A stretch of DNA of 64,000 nucleotides from Nioella sp965215655 (GCF_965215655.1 NZ_OZ244111.1:1612001-1676000); one strand, 5' to 3'. Shown: positions 35,100-43,205, counted from the stretch's first letter. A program made the numbers and translations. The notes: generated by a model from the letters alone, not told the origin.

Positions 35100-36466
35100 T
35101 CGGGGCGATCCGGAGTTTCTATCAGGGACAGGGGCTGATGCAGCGCGCCATGCGCAGCGCCGGGCTGAACCTCTTTGGCTTCGGCTTTTCCCAGTTTCTC
35201 AGGCTGGCGTCCAACCTCATCCTGACACGGTTGCTGTTCCCCGAGGCGTTCGGGGTCATGGCCATGGTGTCGGTCTTCCTGATGGGGTTGGCGATGTTTT
35301 CCGATGTCGGTGTCGGCCCCGCGATCATGCAGTCGAAACGCGGCGACGACCGGGATTTCCTGAACACCGCCTGGACGATCCAGATCATCCGGGGCGTGAG
35401 CCTGTGGCTGGTGGCCTGTGCGCTGACCTGGCCCATGGCGGTCTATTTCGGGGAACCTGACCTGATCTACTACCTGCCCGTTGCCGCGCTGACCCAACTG
35501 GTTCTGGGTTTCACCCCAACCCGGCACGAAACCGCAAACCGGCATCTGCGGGCCGGGCGGGTGACGGTGCTGGACATGGGTACGCAGGTGATCGGCGTGC
35601 TTGTGGCAATCGGGCTGGCCTGGGTGCTGCAATCGGTCTGGGCACTGGTCATCTCCGGCGTGATCTCGGCCATCGCGCAGGTGCTTCTCTATGACCTGTT
35701 CCTGCCCGGCGAGCGCAACCGTCTGAGATGGGAACGCGCCGCCGCGCAAGAGCTGATCCATTTCGGCAAATGGGTGTTTCTGAGCACCATCGCGGGCTTT
35801 GCCATCGGGCAGGCCGACAAGGTGGTGATCGGTGGCTGGCTGTCGACCCATGATTTCGGGATCTACAATATCGGCTTCTTCTGGGCGTCTTTCCCGTTCC
35901 TCATGGGCTCTGTCGTGGTGCGCAAGGTGATGATCCCCATCTACCGCGAAAGCCCGCCGGGCGAGAGCCGCGAGAACTTCCTGCGCCTGCGCCGGATGCG
36001 GATGCTGGCCACGGCATGCATGATCGGGATGGTCATGGTGCCGGCCTTCCTTGGCCACTGGCTGATCGGGTTCCTCTACGACCCGCGCTATATCGCGGCG
36101 GGTGGCATGGTGGTGCTGATTTCGGTCGTGCAGCTCCCGGCCATCATTGGCGTGACCTATGATCAGGCGGCGCTGGCGGCGGGGGATTCAAAGCGGTTCT
36201 TCGTGCTTGCGGCGACGCGGGCGGTCTTCGTTATCTTCGGCATGGTTGCGGGGATCACGCTTTACGGTCTGCCCGGTGCGTTGGCGGGGCAGGGGGTGGC
36301 AATGCTGGCGGCACATCCGGTGGTGGGCTGGCTCGCCTCGCGCAGCAGGGCTTGGGATCCGCTGCATGATGCGATCTACTATGCGGTCGGGATCGGGCTC
36401 GGGGCGCTGGCGCTGTGGTGGAACTGGCCGCTGATCGAGACCTTGGCCGCACTGCAACCGGGCTGA
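35096..36466 (+). CDS. Oligosaccharide flippase, Wzx/PST-like (MOP superfamily)
   Basis: 456 residues with about 12 to 14 hydrophobic helices. The N-terminal GFGFSQFLRLASNLILTRLLFPEAFGVMAM is typical of polysaccharide-transport MOP proteins, and the late AALAAGDSKRFFVLAA also fits. It would move the lipid-linked repeat unit across the inner membrane for the Wzy-like polymerase encoded at 27514. No Wza/Wzc export genes are in the window. Confidence 0.9.
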   Translation: MIGAIRSFYQGQGLMQRAMRSAGLNLFGFGFSQFLRLASNLILTRLLFPEAFGVMAMVSVFLMGLAMFSDVGVGPAIMQSKRGDDRDFLNTAWTIQIIRGVSLWLVACALTWPMAVYFGEPDLIYYLPVAALTQLVLGFTPTRHETANRHLRAGRVTVLDMGTQVIGVLVAIGLAWVLQSVWALVISGVISAIAQVLLYDLFLPGERNRLRWERAAAQELIHFGKWVFLSTIAGFAIGQADKVVIGGWLSTHDFGIYNIGFFWASFPFLMGSVVVRKVMIPIYRESPPGESRENFLRLRRMRMLATACMIGMVMVPAFLGHWLIGFLYDPRYIAAGGMVVLISVVQLPAIIGVTYDQAALAAGDSKRFFVLAATRAVFVIFGMVAGITLYGLPGALAGQGVAMLAAHPVVGWLASRSRAWDPLHDAIYYAVGIGLGALALWWNWPLIETLAALQPG

Positions 36467-36479
36467 GGCCGGACCGGGG

Positions 36480-36520
36480 AAGCGGTTTCGAAATCGCTTT
36501 TGACGGGCTTTCGAAAGCCC
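36480..36520. repeat. Two adjacent palindromes with TTTCGAAA core
   Basis: AAGCGGTTTCGAAATCGCTT (36480-36499, one G:T pair) is followed by TTTG and then the perfect GGGCTTTCGAAAGCCC (36505-36520). They lie between the flippase stop and the oppositely transcribed tmRNA and probably terminate transcription. Confidence 0.6.
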
Positions 36521-36549
36521 ATCTTGCCGGTCGCCTTGATGGAGAGGAA

Positions 36550-36863
36550 AGTGCAGGCTTCTGTTGCCAGGTGCCTGCGGACCCCGCCTTACGCGGCTAG
36601 GCGCAAGGGCTTAGTTTCGGCGACCCGAACTGCTTACGCAGCCAGAGCCATTGCCGGAGCACGATTGTCGTTTGCAATTGTACTGTTTTCGCCGGTAACG
36701 GTGGCAGACAGCCGAGACAAAGCAAAACCCCTTTAGACGTTCGTCGATCCTGTTTCGGCCCCATGATCCCCAAACGAAGGATATTGGTGGAGCCGCCGGG
36801 TACCGCCCCCGGGTCCGATCCGCTTATTACGAGCGCGTTTATGTCCATAGTCCCCGAAAGGAC
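36550..36863 (-). ncRNA. ssrA: Two-piece (circularly permuted) transfer-messenger RNA
   Basis: Read on the minus strand. The acceptor piece comes first and ends in CGGCTCC-ACCA (CCA at 36787-36785). A short spacer (36784-36763) follows, then the coding piece starting GGGGCCG (36762-36756). These two ends pair in a perfect 7-bp acceptor stem allowing one G:U. The tag reading frame at 36675-36634 encodes ANDNRAPAMALAA and a TAA stop. This is the permuted gene layout of alphaproteobacteria. A helix GCAGGC/GCCTGC at 36578-36552 marks the distal part. Outer ends are estimates. tmRNA with SmpB rescues stalled ribosomes. Confidence 0.92.
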
Positions 36864-36869
36864 AGCTTT

Positions 36870-36898
36870 AAGATAAGCCCTCGGTGCAGGCGATTCAA
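36870..36898 (-). promoter_or_regulatory. Probable sigma-70 promoter of tmRNA
   Basis: On the minus strand TTGAAT (36898-36893) and TATCTT (36875-36870) are separated by exactly 17 bases, placing the start of transcription just before the acceptor piece. Confidence 0.65.
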
Positions 36899-36989
36899 CG
36901 GCAATCGTCACCAAAACGCTTGATCGGCATCGAAAGGTAAAGAAGACTGGATCGCATTTAGACGACCATTTCTCAGGGAGGAAAGCCAT

Positions 36990-37640
36990 ATGACAATCAC
37001 ATCTCGAAAGGCGGGCCTCGCGGCAGCTGCCGCTGCGGGCCTTATGGCCATGGCAGGCGCCGCATCCGCACAAACCGCCCCGTGTCCCACCAATGCCATC
37101 GGCATCAACAGTCCCACCACCTGTACCTGCGCCTCTGGCGGCGGAACCGGGGCGGTCTGGGGCACCAATGTCTACACGGCCGACAGCAATGTCTGTGTCG
37201 CCGCTGCCCATGCGGGTGTGATCGGTGCCGGGGGCGGGCAGATCCTCGTGACCCCGGGCGGCGGATATCAGAGCTATCCCGGCTCTACCCAGAACGGCAT
37301 TACAACCAGCACCTGGGGCTCCTATGACCGCAGTTTCACGGTTACGCTCGTGTCGATGGAAATCCCCGCCTGCGGGGCGATGCCGGCGGGGGCGGAAATC
37401 CATGAGTGCAGTTGCCCTGCCGGTCCCTATACCGGGTCTGCCTGGGGATCTGGTCCCTACACCAATGACAGCAATATCTGCGTTGCCGCGCTCCACTCCG
37501 GTGTGATCAGCTCTGCCGGTGGCACGGTCACCGTGCTTGCATCCCCGGGGCTGCAAAGCTATCGCGGCTCGGAATGGAACGGGTCCACCACCATGGATTA
37601 CGGTCCCTGGAGCGGCTCGATCAGTTTCGACCGGAACTAA
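36990..37640 (+). CDS. Secreted protein of two tandem LCCL domains
   Basis: 216 residues; GGGAGGAAAG precedes the ATG. A signal peptide ends at GAASA (about residue 27). Two homologous units follow, about 29-110 and 127-212, each with CxC near the start, a GxxWGxxxYTxDSNxCVAAxHxGVI core and a terminal SYxGSxxNGxTT block. That core is the LCCL domain, better known from eukaryotic extracellular proteins. Nothing else is present, so it is probably a periplasmic or secreted binding protein. Its stop overlaps the convergent regulator stop. Function unknown. Confidence 0.85.
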   Translation: MTITSRKAGLAAAAAAGLMAMAGAASAQTAPCPTNAIGINSPTTCTCASGGGTGAVWGTNVYTADSNVCVAAAHAGVIGAGGGQILVTPGGGYQSYPGSTQNGITTSTWGSYDRSFTVTLVSMEIPACGAMPAGAEIHECSCPAGPYTGSAWGSGPYTNDSNICVAALHSGVISSAGGTVTVLASPGLQSYRGSEWNGSTTMDYGPWSGSISFDRN

Positions 37641-38374
37641 CCGGCCTCCCGGTTTGCCCGCTTGGCCATGACCGAGCGGGCAAGCTCGACCGTGTAGCGT
37701 TCCAACTGGCTGAGGCCATCGCAGGCCTCGGACCCGTCCCGCGCCTCGATCGCGTCAGCAATGCGCGTATGCAACGCGACAATCGCCTCGCGAGAGCGGG
37801 CGGTGAAGGTGATCATGTTCATCAGGGGCTGCATCGCCTCGACGGCGCCTGCCAGCTGGTAGGACAGAACAGGATTGTCCGCCCCATCCACAAGCGCCCG
37901 GTGAAAGGCCACGTCAGAGGCGCAGAACGCCTCATCCGTCAGGCCCGGCTGTTGCTGGCGGAAAATCTCGGCGCGCATCGTGGCGAGGTGATCGGCCGTG
38001 CGACGCTCTGCCGACAGGGGCGCGCAGGAGCGCTCCAACGCATAGCGCGCCTCGCAGGCCGTGTCGAAGCTGACGCTGTTCATTGACAGGAGCAGGGTCG
38101 AGGTCGTGATCTGCTGGCCGTAGGCATCGGGGTAGGACAGCCGGTTCACGAAGGCCCCGCCGAACGCCCCGCGCTGCGTGCGAATGAGCGATTGCGCCGC
38201 CAGACGCTTCAACGCCTCGCGCACCGTGGAGCGGGAGACATCGAACTGCTCGGCCAGTTCGGCCTCTGACGGAAGACGTTCATCGACGATCAGATCCCCC
38301 GCGATGATCGAGTCACGAATGGCCTTGGCGATCTGCGCTGACAGGTCGGCGCTGCTCTTGGGGTCGATTTTCAC
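37637..38374 (-). CDS. GntR/FadR-family transcriptional regulator
   Basis: 245 residues starting at a GTG (38374). The N-terminal winged helix (LPSEAELAEQFDVSRSTVREALKRLAAQSLI) is followed by an all-helical FCD ligand-binding domain with histidines that could hold a metal (for example VAFHRALVDGADN). Divergent from DUF2182-DUF1326-dmdA-acuI. In Ruegeria pomeroyi a GntR-type gene also sits beside dmdA-acuI, so this is the likely regulator of DMSP demethylation. The gap carries a tandem repeat with GT-N3-AC cores typical of FadR-type operators. Confidence 0.9.
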   Translation of the reverse strand: MKIDPKSSADLSAQIAKAIRDSIIAGDLIVDERLPSEAELAEQFDVSRSTVREALKRLAAQSLIRTQRGAFGGAFVNRLSYPDAYGQQITTSTLLLSMNSVSFDTACEARYALERSCAPLSAERRTADHLATMRAEIFRQQQPGLTDEAFCASDVAFHRALVDGADNPVLSYQLAGAVEAMQPLMNMITFTARSREAIVALHTRIADAIEARDGSEACDGLSQLERYTVELARSVMAKRANREAG

Positions 38375-38400
38375 GTGACGTCACTTTCGAGATTTTATTT

Positions 38401-38430
38401 GTCAGACATTTAAAAGTCTGACATTTAAAA
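38401..38430. promoter_or_regulatory. Tandem 15-bp repeat, likely GntR-type operator
   Basis: GTCAGACATTTAAAA (38401-38415) is followed directly by GTCTGACATTTAAAA (38416-38430): 14 of 15 bases equal. Each unit starts with GT-N3-AC, the core of FadR-subfamily operators. It lies between the regulator (start 38374) and DUF2182 (start 38460). A separate palindrome GTGACGTCAC sits at 38375-38384. Confidence 0.65.
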
Positions 38431-38459
38431 CGCAAGACCTGAGTCGGGGAGGACCAGCC

Positions 38460-39221
38460 TTGTTTGCAACACGGATCAGAGCGATGCGGGGGCCGCACTG
38501 GCTGGCGCTCTTTGCCCTGATCCTTGCGGCATGGGCGGCGCTTTATGCCATGTCGATCCCGGCAGAGCTGCGCGCGGCGGGACGGGCCTATGGCGCGGGC
38601 TTCTGGGCCGATCTGTGCAACCTGACCCCTGATGCCGCTGGCTTCGCCCGGATGGCACTGATGTGGGCGCTGATGTCGGCGGCGATGATGGCGCCAACGG
38701 CGCTGCCCGCCTTTGCCACCTATGAGGATCTGTCCCATAGCGGCGCAGAGACCCGGTTTTCGTCGCTTGTGGGCGGGTATCTGGTCATCTGGCTGGGGTT
38801 TTCGCTGCTGGCCGCTGCAACACAGCTTGTGCTGTTCCGGGCAGAGTTGCTCGACCCGTTCGGCTCCAGCGCCTCGGCGGCGCTCACTGCGGGTATCCTT
38901 GCCATGGCCGGGACCTATCAGTTTACACCCCTCAAGGACGCTTGCCTGTCCAAATGCCGGGCGCCGATGACCTTCTTCATGCAGCATTATGACGAAGGGC
39001 CGTTTCGCAACGGCTTGCGCCTCGGGGCGGTCTGTCTGGGCTGCTGTTGGGCGCTGATGATGCTCGCCTTCGTCGGCGGCGTGATGAACATCGCCTTCAT
39101 GGGGCTCGCGACCCTGCTGATGGCCCTGGAAAAACTGCCCGATATCGGGCGCTGGCTGACACGGCCCCTTGGGGTCGCGCTGCTGGCGGGCGCGGTCTTC
39201 GTCGCGCTGAATGGAATCTGA
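38460..39221 (+). CDS. DUF2182 membrane protein
   Basis: 253 residues from a TTG start with GGGGAGG eight bases upstream; the first internal ATG is at 38484. About six hydrophobic helices. The conserved segment TPLKDACLSKCRAPMTFF, with a CxxxC pair, and GAVCLGCCWALMML are hallmarks of this family, often described as predicted metal-binding membrane proteins. It is followed by a DUF1326 gene, a common pairing. Position between the regulator and dmdA ties it to the DMSP locus, but no function is known. Confidence 0.87.
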   Translation: MFATRIRAMRGPHWLALFALILAAWAALYAMSIPAELRAAGRAYGAGFWADLCNLTPDAAGFARMALMWALMSAAMMAPTALPAFATYEDLSHSGAETRFSSLVGGYLVIWLGFSLLAAATQLVLFRAELLDPFGSSASAALTAGILAMAGTYQFTPLKDACLSKCRAPMTFFMQHYDEGPFRNGLRLGAVCLGCCWALMMLAFVGGVMNIAFMGLATLLMALEKLPDIGRWLTRPLGVALLAGAVFVALNGI

Positions 39222-39237
39222 AAGAGGAGTAAGTCAC

Positions 39238-39873
39238 ATGGCACTCGACGGCGACATCGGCACCGTCCCCTGGGCAATCAAGGGCGAGCTGATCCTGAAC
39301 TGCAACTGTACGGTCTTTTGTCCTTGCGTGATTTCGCTTGGCAAACATCCCCCGACCGAAGGCCACTGCCAGACCTGGGGCGGTGTACGCATAGACAGCG
39401 GCAGCTATGGCGATATCGACCTGAGCGGTCTCAATATCGGCCTGATGATCGAGATCCCCGGCATGATGGGTCGCGGCAACTGGAAGGTGGCCCTGTTCAT
39501 CGACGATCGGTCCACCGAGGATCAGTATGACGCGCTGGTCGCGATCTTCTCCGGTGCGGCCAAGGGCACAACGGGCCTGTTCCAGATCCTCGTGGGCGAA
39601 ATCCTCGGCCATGAGCGTCAGCCGGTCACCTATGAGACCGAGGGCAAGACCCGTCACATCACCGTGGGCCGCAAGATCCAGGGTGTCGTGACCCCGGTTG
39701 CGGGCAATGACCCCGACAGCGATCTGGTCGTTACCAACACCCAGTACTGGATGGGTCCCGACATCACCGTGGCCTCTGCCTCCAAGGGCAAGCTGCGCGC
39801 CTATGGCCGGGTCTGGGATTTCGATGGCCGCTCGGCCGAGATCTGCCAGATCGACTGGAAGGGTCCGCGCTAA
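39238..39873 (+). CDS. DUF1326 protein
   Basis: 211 residues from the ATG at 39238 with AGAGGAG upstream. The N-terminal block LNCNCTVFCPCVISLG carries four cysteines in CxCx4CxC spacing, followed by GHCQTWGG, and probably binds metal. The C-terminal half is beta-rich. No signal peptide. Sixteen bases separate it from DUF2182; the two families are frequent neighbours, so they probably act together. Function unknown. Confidence 0.87.
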   Translation: MALDGDIGTVPWAIKGELILNCNCTVFCPCVISLGKHPPTEGHCQTWGGVRIDSGSYGDIDLSGLNIGLMIEIPGMMGRGNWKVALFIDDRSTEDQYDALVAIFSGAAKGTTGLFQILVGEILGHERQPVTYETEGKTRHITVGRKIQGVVTPVAGNDPDSDLVVTNTQYWMGPDITVASASKGKLRAYGRVWDFDGRSAEICQIDWKGPR

Positions 39874-39962
39874 GGCGCTGATCTGAATGACGTTCCTTGG
39901 GGGTTTCCTGCAGGAGGCCCCCGAAGGGCTTTCCCCACCCACCCTTGTTGGAGTCTGCCGTC

Positions 39963-41066
39963 ATGGCTCTGATTTCCCTATCCCGCCGCCTGCGCCGCAC
40001 CCCCTTTTCCGAGGGCGTCGAGGCCGCTGGCGTCAAAGGTTACACGGTTTATAACCGTATGCTGCTGCCCACGGTCTTCCGCTCGGTGGTTGAAGACTAT
40101 CACCATCTGAAACAGGCCGTTCAGGTCTGGGACGTGGCTTGTGAGCGCCAGGTGGAACTGCGAGGCCCCGATGCAGGCCGCCTGATGCAGATGCTGACCC
40201 CGCGAGACCTGCGGGGCATGCTGCCCGGCCAGTGCTACTACGTGCCCATCGTCGATGAGACGGGCGGCATGCTGAACGATCCCGTCGCGGTGAAACTGGC
40301 CGAAGACCGCTGGTGGATATCCATCGCCGACAGCGACCTGCTGCTCTGGGTCAAGGGCATTGCCTATGGCTACCGGCTGGATGTGCTGGTCGATGAACCC
40401 GACGTGTCGCCGCTGGCGGTGCAGGGGCCCAAGGCGGATGAGCTGATGGCGCGGGTCTTCGGCGACGCGGTGCGCGATATTCGCTTCTTCCGCTTCGGGC
40501 ATTTCGATTTCCAAGGGCGTAACCTCGTGATCGCGCGCTCGGGCTATTCCAAGCAGGGCGGGTTCGAGATCTATGTGGAAGGCTCGGATATCGGTATGCC
40601 GCTTTGGAATGCGCTGATGGAGGCGGGCAAGGATCTGGATGTGCATGCCGGATGCCCCAACCTGATCGAGCGGATCGAGAGCGGGTTGCTGTCCTACGGC
40701 AATGACATGACCGACGACAACACGCCCCATGAATGCGGGCTTGGCCGCTTCTGCAACACCGCGACGGCCATTGGCTGCGTCGGGCGTGACGCGCTGTTGC
40801 GCGTGTCCAAGGAAGGGCCGGTTCAGCAGATCCGCCCTGTCGAGATCCACGGCGATGCGGTGCCGCCCTGCGACCGGCAGTGGCCCGTGGTGGTCGGCGA
40901 CAAGCATGTGGGCAACATCAGCTCGGCGGTCTGGTCGCCCGATTTCAACACCAACGTGTCGATCGGCATGATCCGCATGACCCATTGGGACGCCTTTACC
41001 GAGGTCGACGTTGTCACCCCCGAGGGCGTGCGCGCGGCAACCGTGTACGAGGCGTTCTGGAACTGA
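39963..41066 (+). CDS. dmdA: Dimethylsulfoniopropionate demethylase DmdA
   Basis: 367 residues from the ATG at 39963 (MALISLSRRLRRTPFSEGVE). GcvT-fold enzyme that moves a methyl group from DMSP to tetrahydrofolate, giving methylmercaptopropionate. The diagnostic DmdA blocks are present: GVKGYTVYNRMLLPTVF, WDVACERQVEL, GQCYYVPIVDE, SIADSDLLLW and SGYSKQGGFEIYVEG. Length equals known DmdA. General aminomethyltransferases lack this start. acuI lies 52 bases downstream, as in Ruegeria pomeroyi. Confidence 0.95.
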   Translation: MALISLSRRLRRTPFSEGVEAAGVKGYTVYNRMLLPTVFRSVVEDYHHLKQAVQVWDVACERQVELRGPDAGRLMQMLTPRDLRGMLPGQCYYVPIVDETGGMLNDPVAVKLAEDRWWISIADSDLLLWVKGIAYGYRLDVLVDEPDVSPLAVQGPKADELMARVFGDAVRDIRFFRFGHFDFQGRNLVIARSGYSKQGGFEIYVEGSDIGMPLWNALMEAGKDLDVHAGCPNLIERIESGLLSYGNDMTDDNTPHECGLGRFCNTATAIGCVGRDALLRVSKEGPVQQIRPVEIHGDAVPPCDRQWPVVVGDKHVGNISSAVWSPDFNTNVSIGMIRMTHWDAFTEVDVVTPEGVRAATVYEAFWN

Positions 41067-41118
41067 TAGTCACGTGGTCGCCTTTCCGGGCGGCCCTTCG
41101 AAAAGAAAAGGAATCGAG

Positions 41119-42111
41119 ATGTTCAACGCACTGGTCGTGAGAAAAGACGAAGAGAGCGGCAAGACCTCGGCTGCGGTGGAGCAGATCGGTCTGGATGATC
41201 TGCCCGAGGGCAATGTCACCGTGGCCGTGGACTATTCCACCGTGAACTACAAGGACGGGCTGTGCATCGGGCCAGGTGGCGGTCTGGTCCGCAAGTATCC
41301 GCATGTTCCGGGGATCGACTTCGCCGGCACCGTAGAGGCATCGGACGATGCGCGCTATGCGCCCGGCGACAAGGTCGTGCTGACCGGCTGGCGCGTCGGC
41401 GAGGCGCATTGGGGTGGATACAGCCAGAAGGCGCGGGTCAATGGCGACTGGCTTGTGCCGCTGCCCGAGGGGCTGACAGCGCGTCAGGCGATGGCGGTCG
41501 GCACCGCCGGGTTCACCGCGATGCTGGCGGTCATGGCGCTGGAAGATCACGGGCTGACCCCGGACAAGGGCGAAGTGCTGGTCACAGGTGCCGCCGGTGG
41601 TGTCGGGTCTGTTGCGACCGCGATCCTGGCCAATCTGGGCTATGACGTGGCCGGTGTCACCGGTCGGCCCGAGCAGGAGGACTACCTCAAGGGTCTTGGC
41701 GCCAAGCGCATTGTGGCGCGTGAAGAGATCAACGAAACCGTCAAGCGCCCGCTTGAATCGGAAACCTGGGCTGGTTGCGTGGATGCCGTGGGCGGGCCAA
41801 TGCTGGCCCGGGTTCTGGGCCAGATGAAATACGGCGGCTCGGTGTCCGCCGTGGGTCTGGCTGGCGGGGCAGGGCTGCCCGCGACGGTCATTCCGTTCCT
41901 GCTGCGCGGTGTGAACCTGCTGGGGATCGACAGTGTCATGCAGCCCTATGAGAACCGGCTTCGCGCATGGAAGCGGATCGCGAGCGATCTGCCGATGGAC
42001 AAGCTGGAGGCCATGGTGCACCCGGCGGTGCTGGCCGATCTGCCCGATCTGGGCCGCTCGATCCTCAAGGGTGGCGTGCGTGGGCGTGTGGTCGTCGACG
42101 TGAACGCCTGA
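41119..42111 (+). CDS. acuI: Acryloyl-CoA reductase AcuI
   Basis: 330 residues; AAAAGGAATCG precedes the ATG. Zinc-free medium-chain dehydrogenase/reductase of the YhdH/AcuI type: VNYKDGLCIGPGGG, FAGTVEASDDARY, and the NADPH loop VTGAAGGVGSVA. AcuI reduces acryloyl-CoA to propionyl-CoA and keeps toxic acryloyl-CoA low during DMSP breakdown. Adjacency to dmdA supports AcuI over generic YhdH. Confidence 0.94.
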   Translation: MFNALVVRKDEESGKTSAAVEQIGLDDLPEGNVTVAVDYSTVNYKDGLCIGPGGGLVRKYPHVPGIDFAGTVEASDDARYAPGDKVVLTGWRVGEAHWGGYSQKARVNGDWLVPLPEGLTARQAMAVGTAGFTAMLAVMALEDHGLTPDKGEVLVTGAAGGVGSVATAILANLGYDVAGVTGRPEQEDYLKGLGAKRIVAREEINETVKRPLESETWAGCVDAVGGPMLARVLGQMKYGGSVSAVGLAGGAGLPATVIPFLLRGVNLLGIDSVMQPYENRLRAWKRIASDLPMDKLEAMVHPAVLADLPDLGRSILKGGVRGRVVVDVNA

Positions 42112-42147
42112 GTAACAGGGTTTCGCCGCCTGCCGGCGTCGACCCGC

Positions 42148-42198
42148 GGGGGGGTCTTCCCCCCGCACCCCCCTGAGGTATTTTTGCCAAGATGAAAG
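42148..42198 (+). repeat. 3' hairpin element, copy 3 (downstream of acuI)
   Basis: A GC hairpin (GGGGGGG facing CCCCCC) is followed by the 24-base motif at 42175-42198, identical to copies 1 and 2. It lies 36-87 bases after the acuI stop, in the acuI direction. Confidence 0.75.
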
Positions 42199-42324
42199 CT
42201 GGGGCGACCTTGACCGCAAGGCCAGAGAAGCGCAGAAAAGACCTATGACCCTACTTGCTGCAATGACTGTTACCTATCGCGCGTTCTCATAGAACGGGCG
42301 GGACGCATGTGCAGATAGAATAGA

Positions 42325-42346
42325 CCGCCACCTGAGGCGGTTTTTT
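42325..42346 (+). terminator. Strong rho-independent terminator with no adjacent upstream gene
   Basis: CCGCC and GGCGG pair around ACCTGA and are followed by six T. acuI ends 214 bases earlier and already has a 3' element, so this terminator may end a small RNA starting around 42240. Confidence 0.8.
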
Positions 42347-42388
42347 CATGTCATCCCGGCTTCGGTGGCCCAAGCCGGAGTACTGGAA

Positions 42389-42844
42389 ATGGCCCTTCAA
42401 CCGATCATCCGCCCCGTCACGCCCCAGGATCTGGAGGCGCTGGCCGACATGGTTCGCCACCTGGCGCGGTTTCATGGCGATACCCCGACCGTCACCCCCG
42501 CCACGCTGGCCCGCGATTGCCTTGGGCAGGCCCCGTGGCTGCATGTCCTTGTTGCGGAAGTGAACGGCGCGCTTTGCGGATACGCGATGCTGTGCCCCCG
42601 CGCGCGGGCGCAGTTCGGGGAAAGGGCCATGGATCTGCATCATCTCTATGTCCAGAAAGACCTGCGAGGGCGGGGTGTCGGGGGTGCTCTGGTACGGGCG
42701 GCAGAAGCCCATGCCGATGCACTTGGAGCGCGGAGTCTGAGCGTGTCTTCGATGCCGGAAAACGATATGGCCGGTCGAGCCTACCTTGCCATGGGGTTTC
42801 GGGAATCCCGATCTCGGATGCGACGGTTTCAGCGGGATTTCTAA
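42389..42844 (+). CDS. GNAT family N-acetyltransferase
   Basis: 151 residues from the ATG at 42389. Compact GNAT fold: the acetyl-CoA pyrophosphate loop DLRGRGVGGALV, preceded by LHHLYVQKD and followed by AGRAYLAMGFRES. Acts on an unknown amine. Situated between the DMSP genes and the BCCT transporter without evidence of a link. Confidence 0.88.
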   Translation: MALQPIIRPVTPQDLEALADMVRHLARFHGDTPTVTPATLARDCLGQAPWLHVLVAEVNGALCGYAMLCPRARAQFGERAMDLHHLYVQKDLRGRGVGGALVRAAEAHADALGARSLSVSSMPENDMAGRAYLAMGFRESRSRMRRFQRDF

Positions 42845-42892
42845 CCTGGAAGATCCGGTTGAACGGTGTCGCAACGGGCTCAGATCAGCGCT

Positions 42893-42918
42893 GTCTCATC
42901 TCGTGAGACCCTTATTTT
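42893..42918 (+). terminator. Possible terminator of the GNAT gene
   Basis: GTCTCA and TGAGAC flank TCTCG, followed by CCTTATTTT, 48 bases after the stop. Confidence 0.55.
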
Positions 42919-43205
42919 GTTGCTTGCTCAATGATCAATGCTCCGCCGGGCAGGGAAAGGTTAGCCGATTGCCCGCACACGTGTTAGTTGTGAGGGGGCG
43001 CATGCGCGAATGCGCCGCAGCCGGTGGGGGAAGTGCCGTTTTTGTACAAGAAGCGATGCCCCCCCGCACTAAGGCTTTCCGAAAGGGAGAGACTGCGACC
43101 GGACCCGGTTCTTTTCGGAAAAACATCTCCGGGGTCGGCACGGAAAGGAGACAGGGGACAATCCAACTAAAACCGTTTTTCCAAATCATCTGGGAGGAGA
43201 ACTCT
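42919..43205. other. Leader region of the BCCT transporter gene
   Basis: No gene seen. It contains a palindrome ACACGTGT (42977-42984) and a stem GGCGCA (42997-43002) / TGCGCC (43011-43016). The transporter ribosome-binding site GGGAGGAGA lies at its end. Confidence 0.5.

Noticed and set aside
36597..37556. Minus-strand open frame running through the LCCL gene and the tmRNA
   Set aside because: Explained by the antisense of the LCCL gene plus the tmRNA, whose structure and tag are visible.
39963..41066. Annotation as glycine-cleavage T protein or generic aminomethyltransferase
   Set aside because: The N-terminal and central motifs match DmdA specifically and acuI follows.
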